This document shows, piece after piece, positions 1 to 4,494 of a stretch of DNA of 5,139 bases. The notes beneath the pieces were generated by a model. The model was not told where the DNA came from and searched no databases. It worked only from the letters and a program-made list of their open reading frames with translations. The position numbers and the translations under genes were made by a program. Numbering within the stretch: the stretch's first letter is position 1; every line of letters starts with the position of its first letter. The stretch comes from Candidatus Cloacimonadota bacterium (lineage in GTDB: Bacteria; Cloacimonadota; Cloacimonadia; JGIOTU-2): NCBI GenBank assembly GCA_014382685.1, contig JACNJG010000128.1, forward strand, positions 1-5,139. Direction: 5' to 3'.

Positions 1-1690
1 AAGTAGTAAAATCATTTTCAACATTACGATATACGAACCAGCCCATGTTGTCCGTCTCGGATTGAGTTGTCCAGTAAAGGGTTGGCGTATTATTAAGAAA
101 TTGGGCTGTGAAGGTGGAGAGTGTAACGGGTAACGTGGCTGGATCACCGGGATATTGCCAATCCAAATATGGATAGCCATCATTTTTACCATTTCCAATA
201 TTCCAAATACCTTCTGCACCAACACCTTTGAAATCCCAGCCGGCATCTGTGTAGAAGTTAGGATATGAATGAGCATCAGTTGTCATTTCCGCAGTGGTCT
301 TGCCCGTGCCGCCGGCGCTATTGTCTTGTCCTGATGTCTGAATATCCCAAAAACAATCGGTTACGGCTGCAGTATTTACACCCACGAGACCGCCTACATA
401 AGAACTACCACTTATACTTCCTGTGCTGTAACAATTGCTTATAGTTGCTGAACTAAAATTATCTCCCACGAGACCGCCGACCCTAATATTACCACTCACA
501 CTTCCAGTGCTATAACTATTGCTTATTGTTGCATTATGATTCCTTCCCACGAGACCGCCTACATTGTTCTGCCCAGTTATATCAACATTCGTTACACCGA
601 GATTTTCAATTGTTGCACCATTTGTGAAGCCAAATAAACCAATATAATCTGTAGTTGGTCTGTTAATAAATAGTGCATCAATTGTATGGCCATCGCCATT
701 GTAAGTACCGGTGAATCTATATGAATTTTTTCCTATGGGTGAGAAGCCATTGCCACTATCCCAACTACTTGTAGCACTGGCATCAATATCTGTGACCTGA
801 TCAAAATCATCACTCCAATAAGACGAATTTTGTGATAACCAATATAATTGATTCAATCCGTTGATCTGGTAAGGTGTACTGCTACCGTCACCATTAGGAA
901 TTTGATTATCGTTTACCCAATCTGAATTATCCATATTGTGAAGTGTGCCGGTATTTGAATTTGTGCTATTATCAGTTAATGATGTTCCACTGCCATCAGT
1001 CATCCGATAATATGCAACCAAACCACTTTCACTGCCGGTAAGTGTTTCACACATATATTCCTGGATTTGGGCTTGGGTGCGAACGGTATTCCAAATACGT
1101 ACTTCGTCGATAAGACCATTAAAAGGCATGTCTTTAGTTGCATTTTTGTTATAATTGATCCCTATAAGAAGCGGATAATCATTGGATAAACTACCTGTTT
1201 CATCAGTTACTCCTGTTTCAACATCATCAAGCTTTCCATCAATATAGAAGCTTACATTAGAGTCACGGTCAACGGCAATGGCAAGATGATGCCATTTCCC
1301 ATCGCGATTACTAGCTGAGGTTGAGTTAAAATTCGTTGGATTTCCCTCTTGAGTATCTGTAATATAGAACCTGTACCTTCCGGTTGAAAGAAGAGCAATT
1401 GCCCACCCATTTCCTCCTGAAGTACTGGAAGCATCCAATATTTTTTCAATCAGAATTCCATCTGAAGTAAGAGTAGAATTAACCCATAAAGAAATGGTGA
1501 AGTCACCTGTCCCGAAGTTGAGGCTTTCAGAACTGGATACTTCAACATAATCGTTACTTCCATCAAAATCGAGGGCGTAGTTTTGTGCGTATGAAATACT
1601 ACTCATTGCCAATAACATAATCAGCATAAATCCGAAAACTAAATTTGTTTTTTTTCCCGATGAATCGGGATTAATCATAGATTTTAACAT
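1..1690 (-). CDS. Secreted LamG-domain and GLUG-repeat surface protein, partial (C-terminus beyond left edge)
   Basis: The frame is open without a stop from the ATG at 1690-1688 to the left edge (563 codons). Residues 1-36 form a long signal peptide: hydrophobic stretch LVFGFMLIMLLAM, likely cleavage after SYA or SYAQ. Residues about 37-230 look like a LamG/concanavalin-type jelly roll, opening with 'ALDFDGSNDYVEV' and containing 'WHHLAIAVD', 'FYIDGK', 'GLIDEVRIWN' and 'LVAYYRM'. Residues about 250-350 are a linker of the type seen before GLUG repeats ('YQINGLNQLYWLSQ', 'FTGTYNGDGHTID'). Three GLUG motifs follow (about 350-432), each with a 'VGGLVG' core, then a 'CFWDIQTSG' closing segment. 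Residues 520-557 ('LPVTLSTF...YWTTQSETDNMGW') match a module usually found near the C-terminus of exported FCB-group proteins, so a sorting or anchoring tail may lie outside the window. The start is supported by an AG-rich stretch (AGAAGAAGAAAAAG) directly upstream. The role is probably cell-surface binding or adhesion; the ligand is unknown. Confidence 0.9.
   Translation of the reverse strand, partial: MLKSMINPDSSGKKTNLVFGFMLIMLLAMSSISYAQNYALDFDGSNDYVEVSSSESLNFGTGDFTISLWVNSTLTSDGILIEKILDASSTSGGNGWAIALLSTGRYRFYITDTQEGNPTNFNSTSASNRDGKWHHLAIAVDRDSNVSFYIDGKLDDVETGVTDETGSLSNDYPLLIGINYNKNATKDMPFNGLIDEVRIWNTVRTQAQIQEYMCETLTGSESGLVAYYRMTDGSGTSLTDNSTNSNTGTLHNMDNSDWVNDNQIPNGDGSSTPYQINGLNQLYWLSQNSSYWSDDFDQVTDIDASATSSWDSGNGFSPIGKNSYRFTGTYNGDGHTIDALFINRPTTDYIGLFGFTNGATIENLGVTNVDITGQNNVGGLVGRNHNATISNSYSTGSVSGNIRVGGLVGDNFSSATISNCYSTGSISGSSYVGGLVGVNTAAVTDCFWDIQTSGQDNSAGGTGKTTAEMTTDAHSYPNFYTDAGWDFKGVGAEGIWNIGNGKNDGYPYLDWQYPGDPATLPVTLSTFTAQFLNNTPTLYWTTQSETDNMGWFVYRNVENDFTT
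381..559 (-). repeat. GLUG-encoding direct repeats (three copies)
   Basis: The 14-mer CCCACGAGACCGCC (plus strand) occurs exactly three times, at 381-394, 465-478 and 546-559. The periods are 84 and 81 bases, so the repeats keep frame as units of 28 and 27 residues. They encode the 'GGLVG' cores of the three GLUG motifs in the surface protein. Sequence between the cores is similar but diverged ('ATISNSYSTGSVSG' versus 'ATISNCYSTGSISG'). This fits internal duplication followed by drift. Confidence 0.85.
1657..1672. repeat. Short perfect hairpin inside the signal-peptide coding region
   Basis: TCCCGAT and ATCGGGA are separated by only GA, which makes a 7-bp GC-containing stem. It falls in codons of roughly residues 7-12 ('NPDSSG') of the surface protein, between the initiator Met and the hydrophobic core of the signal peptide. 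It could be a small palindromic repeat captured in the N-terminus, an mRNA structure near the start that affects translation, or chance. Confidence 0.5.
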
Positions 1691-1933
1691 CTTTTTCTTC
1701 TTCTAAAGTTAATGGTTAAAAATTAATTAAAACTATAAGTTCGAAGATATTGAGATAATCATATCTGAATTAGTTGGAGTAACTATATGTAATCAGTTGC
1801 AATTAATTAGTTTTACAGATCAAACTTTAGAGCAAAAACAATATCTATTTCAAATCCCAAAGCGATTTCTTATTAAAATCTATTTCATTAATTTATTTCT
1901 TTTTTGTCAAATTTTTTTGTTCGGTATCAATCC

Positions 1934-2010
1934 TTAAGTCAAATCTCCGCAAGCGGATTTTTAACTCAAGTCTTGGTCGGACTTGACTTAAAAGCGAAGC
2001 GTTGAGTTAA
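1934..2010. repeat. Interleaved inverted repeats (A-B-A'-B' order)
   Basis: Two perfect 9-bp inverted pairs overlap in order. A = TTAAGTCAA (1934-1942) pairs with A' = TTGACTTAA (1984-1992). B = TTAACTCAA (1961-1969) pairs with B' = TTGAGTTAA (2002-2010). In addition, TCAAGTC (1966-1972) pairs with GACTTGA (1980-1986) around a 7-base loop. That stem extends past one C-C mismatch by six further pairs (1959-1964 with 1988-1993). A smaller hairpin TCCGC-AA-GCGGA lies at 1946-1957. The pairings compete with one another, so the block could fold in alternative ways. It may be a mobile or REP-like genomic repeat, or a leader or attenuator-like structure for the downstream surface-protein gene. Confidence 0.6.
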
Positions 2011-2025
2011 GAACGACCGGATGAC

Positions 2026-2053
2026 AAAAATGGGGCTGAAGATCTTCAGCCCC
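2026..2053 (-). terminator. Intrinsic terminator of the Ntn hydrolase gene
   Basis: A perfect 22-base palindrome (2032-2053, arms starting GGGGCTGAAGA) begins 17 bases past the hydrolase stop codon. On the minus strand it is followed at once by ATTTTT (2031-2026). The strong GC stem plus U-tract in the correct orientation is a textbook rho-independent terminator. The palindrome alone is symmetric, but the U-tract points to minus-strand transcription. Confidence 0.88.
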
Positions 2054-2069
2054 TGCAGGAAATATTGTA

Positions 2070-3308
2070 TCAAAAAACTACATCCAAACCAATACTGATA
2101 GAATTTACATTTTCTATCTTTGAACCAAAAATGATGTCATTTCTCCAGGTTACAAATGGCTTGATTGGGATATGATTATCCGGCTCCCACCCAAGATTGG
2201 AAGTAATTCCGAAAAGTGTTTCGTCATGTGTGCCGTAATCTATGTATCCTATCGTGCCAATCGATGAATTCAACCATCCAAATAATACCTGTTCAAGAAC
2301 TATACCGACAGAGACGAACTCATCATCCTTACTTTTAAAATAGGTTACATCCAATCCGTACCTTTGATTCTTGCCGGAGTTCAGCAACAGTCGAAATCCC
2401 GCATGAAATATACCTTTCTTACCTATCACCCCATAACCGGTTTCAGGACGGAAAAGAAAATTCTGTGTTCTGGGAAGATAATCAATTGATTCTGCAGCAT
2501 CCAAATTCGAAAGAGAATAACCATGGGCACCTTTATATAATTGATCTTTCAAACTGAAGATAACCGGCTGCTCATCTTTGTACGAAATATAGATATACTG
2601 ATCATTGAGATCATATACATTCGACCATATTGTGTGTTTTTGTGACACTTCACTCAGCAGACGCCATACCAGTTCCTGCGAAGATTTCTCTTTTTCAAGC
2701 GTTTCATTAATGATCTGATATCTTTGCCCGGTATTTGAACTTGAAAAAGTGCTCCCCGATTCGCTTACATAATGGTTCGTCATAACCTGATAGCTTGTCT
2801 CGTTTCGGGTAACAACGATTTTATTGTTCACAAGTTCGACAATTGCAGAATTACCCTCCTGATCAACGATCATATAATGAATGAGTGGATATCCAAGATG
2901 AGTGCCAAACATGATTGAATATTTATGGAAAAGTGGAATTGCCTGCTCGACAGTACAGGCTTTCTGCAATACTATTGTAACCAGTTCACAACTCACCCGA
3001 ATCGGTTTCAATATTGAGAAAGGAATTTTTGTTTTGGGGACTGCAGCGATCGCAATGAATAGTCCTTGATCGTTCATGCCTTCATAGGGATAGTCAAATC
3101 CTTCCTGTTCTATAATAAGAAATCCATGATTCCCAGCTTCCGGAGGTACGAACCAGATCGTTCCGCCATCTTTGTTCCAATCGAAATTTCTCCCGCAGCG
3201 CACATTCCCGGTCTCATCTGTAATCTGAAAAACCGAACATGCTTGTATCTCACCTGCGAGAGAAAAGGAAATAATAAAAAAAATACTAATGATAATAAAT
3301 ATTTTCAT
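2070..3308 (-). CDS. Secreted Ntn hydrolase (linear amide C-N hydrolase / C45-like acylase) with a beta-rich C-terminal domain
   Basis: A 412-residue protein starting at ATG 3308-3306. The signal peptide is residues 1-23 (hydrophobic core 3-18, end 'EIQA'), and cleavage would expose Cys24 as the new N-terminus. The segment 'CSVFQI...GRNFDW' places Cys24, Arg40 and Asp43 at the same spacing as the catalytic Cys2, Arg18 and Asp21 of choloylglycine hydrolases and penicillin V acylases. 'EGMNDQGL' (76-83), 'MTN' (Asn178), 'GQRYQ' (Arg196) and 'TIWSNVYDLNDQYIYISY' (226-243) further match the cholylglycine hydrolase/AAT superfamily. The enzyme probably hydrolyses an amide bond in the periplasm or at the surface; the substrate cannot be read from sequence. 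Residues about 291-412 add roughly seven amphipathic beta-strand-like segments and end in Phe, unlike the usual single-domain enzyme. GAGGG (3315-3319) overlaps the stop of the upstream gene, which indicates translational coupling. The fold assignment is strong; the barrel interpretation is inference. Confidence 0.9.
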   Translation of the reverse strand: MKIFIIISIFFIISFSLAGEIQACSVFQITDETGNVRCGRNFDWNKDGGTIWFVPPEAGNHGFLIIEQEGFDYPYEGMNDQGLFIAIAAVPKTKIPFSILKPIRVSCELVTIVLQKACTVEQAIPLFHKYSIMFGTHLGYPLIHYMIVDQEGNSAIVELVNNKIVVTRNETSYQVMTNHYVSESGSTFSSSNTGQRYQIINETLEKEKSSQELVWRLLSEVSQKHTIWSNVYDLNDQYIYISYKDEQPVIFSLKDQLYKGAHGYSLSNLDAAESIDYLPRTQNFLFRPETGYGVIGKKGIFHAGFRLLLNSGKNQRYGLDVTYFKSKDDEFVSVGIVLEQVLFGWLNSSIGTIGYIDYGTHDETLFGITSNLGWEPDNHIPIKPFVTWRNDIIFGSKIENVNSISIGLDVVF

Positions 3309-3314
3309 GAATAG

Positions 3315-3319
3315 CCCTC
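3315..3319 (-). promoter_or_regulatory. Ribosome binding site overlapping the upstream stop codon
   Basis: On the minus strand GAGGG sits six bases before the hydrolase ATG and shares bases with the TGA of the HEAT-like gene (TGAGGGCTATTCATG). The nine-base gap and shared bases support coupled translation of the two genes. Confidence 0.7.
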
Positions 3320-3719
3320 ACCACTTTTCGCGGTTTTTATACATCCAGCTTGTTACATTACCACTGGTACACCATTTGATTGCTTTATATAATTCGTAAC
3401 ACATTTTTGATTTTTTAGATGGATCTATGCACTCATATTTCTCCTTGAATTCCTCAAGATAGGGTATTGCAGTACTGTCCGCAAGTTGACCTAATGCCCA
3501 TACTGCATGGATCTTCTGCTTCTGTGTATGGTCATCTGATCGTATGAACAGGATAAGCGATTGCACACAATTCTGTCCAAACTCCTGCTTTGCTTCAACA
3601 CACACATTTTTCACTCCTGTATAGATCGCATGGAAGGAAAAAATTACCGACAATATAACAAAAAATATTATTATTATTAGAAAATAAGTAATGAATTTTT
3701 TGAGTCTGTTCTTATCCAT
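3318..3719 (-). CDS. Small membrane-anchored HEAT-like protein of unknown function
   Basis: A 133-residue protein read from ATG 3719-3717. A TTG start at 3743 would add eight residues, but it lies at the edge of a repeat and has no better ribosome site, so I prefer the ATG, which has AAAGTGAA upstream. Residues about 9-32 form one transmembrane segment after a basic start (MDKNRLKK), predicting an inner-membrane anchor with the rest in the periplasm. Residues about 50-92 contain a HEAT-like helical pair ('KIHAVWALGQLADSTAIPYLEEF'). Five Cys (40, 51, 97, 107, 117) all fall on the exported side, and the last three are spaced exactly ten apart, so disulfides are possible. The tail 'CYELYKAIKWC' resembles short HEAT-repeat membrane proteins I recall from other bacteria; this is unverified and their function is unknown. 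It lies nine bases upstream of the Ntn hydrolase gene and is probably co-expressed with it. Confidence 0.8.
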   Translation of the reverse strand: MDKNRLKKFITYFLIIIIFFVILSVIFSFHAIYTGVKNVCVEAKQEFGQNCVQSLILFIRSDDHTQKQKIHAVWALGQLADSTAIPYLEEFKEKYECIDPSKKSKMCYELYKAIKWCTSGNVTSWMYKNREKW

Positions 3720-3748
3720 ATTTGAGTTCACTTTAAAAATCAATCAAC

Positions 3749-3833
3749 CACGAAAAGCACTAAAAAACACGAAAATTTTCTTCATGAAAACTATTTTATT
3801 ACGCTTCAATATAAAATCTGGTTTTTCGTGTTT
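3749..3833. repeat. CACGAAAA-type short tandem units with a flanking inverted repeat
   Basis: Three roughly ten-base units run in tandem: CACGAAAAG (3749-3757), CACTAAAAAA (3758-3767) and CACGAAAAT (3768-3776). The last is part of an 11-bp inverted repeat, AAACACGAAAA (3765-3775) against TTTTCGTGTTT (3823-3833), around a 47-base loop. That loop holds a smaller TTTTC/GAAAA stem (3776-3790). Similar CACGAAAAACACGAAAA strings occur between genes in many unrelated bacterial genomes, as far as I recall. This is probably such a dispersed extragenic repeat, sitting in the leader of the HEAT-like gene. Confidence 0.55.
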
Positions 3834-3850
3834 CATAATAACACTATTAA

Positions 3851-3880
3851 AATATAAACCTGTTTATCTATAGACTTCAA
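3851..3880 (-). promoter_or_regulatory. Candidate sigma70-like promoter for the HEAT-Ntn hydrolase unit
   Basis: On the minus strand TTGAAG (3880-3875) and TATATT (3856-3851) are separated by 18 bases. This is a 4/6 and 5/6 match to the standard hexamers. Transcription would start near 3843 and give a leader of about 125 bases that includes the 3765-3833 inverted repeat. AT-rich sequence makes chance matches common, and FCB-group promoters can differ, so this is tentative. Confidence 0.35.
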
Positions 3881-3929
3881 AATTTGACCGCAGGTGATCT
3901 TAACTTCTTTTATGAAAAATATTTTTTTG

Positions 3930-4006
3930 TGTCTTTCGCCTGCCCTGTAAGGAGGAACGACTGTATCGGGATGTATTTCGCCTGCAACGTCGTATCCGCT
4001 AGCGGG
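3930..4006. repeat. GC-rich island with direct and inverted repeats
   Basis: TGTCTTTCGCCTGC (3930-3943) and TGTATTTCGCCTGC (3972-3985) are direct repeats that differ at one of 14 positions, 42 bases apart. GGAACGAC (3954-3961) and GTCGTATCC (3989-3997) form an imperfect inverted pair with one bulged base. The perfect palindrome CCGCTAGCGG sits at 3996-4005. The block is clearly richer in GC than the sequence on either side, which suggests an inserted or dispersed repeat element rather than ordinary spacer. Confidence 0.5.
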
Positions 4007-4036
4007 TGGAGAAGACGTGTGGTTCATATTACTCTT

Positions 4037-4459
4037 TTAAATAGTAAGAACAACGATCCCGCTAATAGTAAGGATGATCCCAACTCCTGTTTTCAAGGTC
4101 AGTGGCTCTCCTGCAAAAATGATACCCATGAGTGCACCAAATAATGGAGAAGTAAAGGCGATAGGCATAACTTGCTCGAGGTTTCCACCTTTGAGTGCGT
4201 GGTAAAAACACAGCATCCCGACAGAACCCGCAACAATGCCACCACCAACTATCAAATATATTAATGCTTTTGTGCCGGCTTGGGGAACAGTTTTCCAATA
4301 GGGAATACTCACGATGCCGAGTATTATGAGTGCTATGAAAGTACGAATAGTAATCCCCATTTGCGGCGCGAGATTTCCCATGTGAAGTCCCTTTTTTTCA
4401 AAGTATCCGCCCACCCCCCAGGCAATAGCAGTTACAAGAGCAAATAGCTGTGGCTTCAT
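4037..4459 (-). CDS. Half-size EamA/DMT-family transporter
   Basis: A 140-residue integral membrane protein with about five hydrophobic helices (5-20, 34-53, 64-88, 97-116, 122-140). This corresponds to one EamA repeat of the drug/metabolite transporter superfamily; two-domain members have ten helices. Family-like features are the early 'WGVGGYFEKKG', the Gly-rich third helix ending 'CFYHAL', the 'PLFGALMGIIFAGEPLT' junction with Glu118-Pro119, and the final 'GIILTISGIVVL'. A single-repeat protein would be expected to work as an antiparallel dimer in the inner membrane. The transported substrate cannot be inferred. The ATG at 4459-4457 is chosen over a GTG at 4468 because the GTG overlaps the ribosome site GGAGGT. 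It lies 35 bases downstream of the TMEM175-like gene, probably in one operon. Confidence 0.88.
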   Translation of the reverse strand: MKPQLFALVTAIAWGVGGYFEKKGLHMGNLAPQMGITIRTFIALIILGIVSIPYWKTVPQAGTKALIYLIVGGGIVAGSVGMLCFYHALKGGNLEQVMPIAFTSPLFGALMGIIFAGEPLTLKTGVGIILTISGIVVLTI

Positions 4460-4466
4460 CAGCCGC

Positions 4467-4472
4467 ACCTCC
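4467..4472 (-). promoter_or_regulatory. Strong Shine-Dalgarno that fixes the EamA start
   Basis: GGAGGT on the minus strand lies seven bases before the ATG at 4459. The alternative in-frame GTG at 4468 shares bases with this site and so cannot use it. It is the clearest ribosome site in the window. Confidence 0.8.
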
Positions 4473-4494
4473 AGGAATTTATTTCATGTAGTAT

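Larger units (their letters stand above)
1691..2069. other. Intergenic region, 379 bases, no gene
   Basis: I see no convincing coding frame on either strand. The right part holds the terminator of the Ntn hydrolase gene (2026-2053) and a dense set of inverted repeats (1934-2010). The left part, 1691-1920, is strongly AT-rich and should contain the leader of the surface-protein gene. On the minus strand a perfect TTGACA lies at 1910-1905, but no good -10 hexamer is found 16-18 bases downstream, so I do not call a promoter there. If it were used, the leader would be close to 190 bases. Confidence 0.7.
3720..4036. other. Intergenic region, about 317 bases, no credible gene
   Basis: The gap separates the EamA stop from the HEAT-like start. 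It contains the CACGAAAA repeat (3749-3833), a promoter candidate (3851-3880), and a GC-rich island (about 3930-4020) set in much more AT-rich flanks. Short open frames on both strands have no ribosome site, family resemblance or plausible composition. I see no clear intrinsic terminator for the EamA gene: the palindrome at 3996-4005 lacks a following U-tract. Confidence 0.6.

Noticed and set aside
381..559. Evenly spaced 14-base repeats as a CRISPR array
   Set aside because: They are in frame inside a coding gene, encode GLUG motif cores, and the intervening sequences are similar to each other.
1252..1449. 65-residue minus-strand open frame
   Set aside because: It is an out-of-frame shadow within the LamG part of the surface-protein gene, whose own frame is open throughout.
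1905..1910. Perfect TTGACA as a -35 box for the surface-protein gene
   Set aside because: No acceptable -10 hexamer occurs at 16-18 bases downstream, and the sequence is so AT-rich that a lone hexamer is weak evidence.
3066..3314. 82-residue plus-strand open frame
   Set aside because: It lies antisense inside the well-supported Ntn hydrolase gene and shows no domain or ribosome site.
3720..3743. TTG start eight codons upstream of the HEAT-like gene
   Set aside because: The downstream ATG gives a normal basic n-region before the membrane segment and has the better upstream purine stretch; the TTG abuts the CACGAAAA repeat.
3996..4005. CCGCTAGCGG palindrome as a terminator for the EamA gene
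   Set aside because: The stem is short, has no loop of workable size, and is not followed by a U-tract on the minus strand.
3833..4027. 64-residue minus-strand open frame across the GC-rich island
   Set aside because: It has no ribosome site and no recognisable domain, and it joins a Pro/Gly-rich half to an AT-driven Ile/Lys-rich half. Its internal similarity ('AGEIH', 'AGERH') simply reflects the DNA direct repeats.
3884..4144. 86-residue plus-strand open frame
   Set aside because: It overlaps the 3' end of the EamA gene in antisense, has no family resemblance, and is explained by the GC-rich island plus a shadow of the real gene.
4062..4298. 78-residue minus-strand open frame
   Set aside because: It is an alternative frame of the EamA gene; its Trp/Cys/His-rich composition is typical of a shadow.
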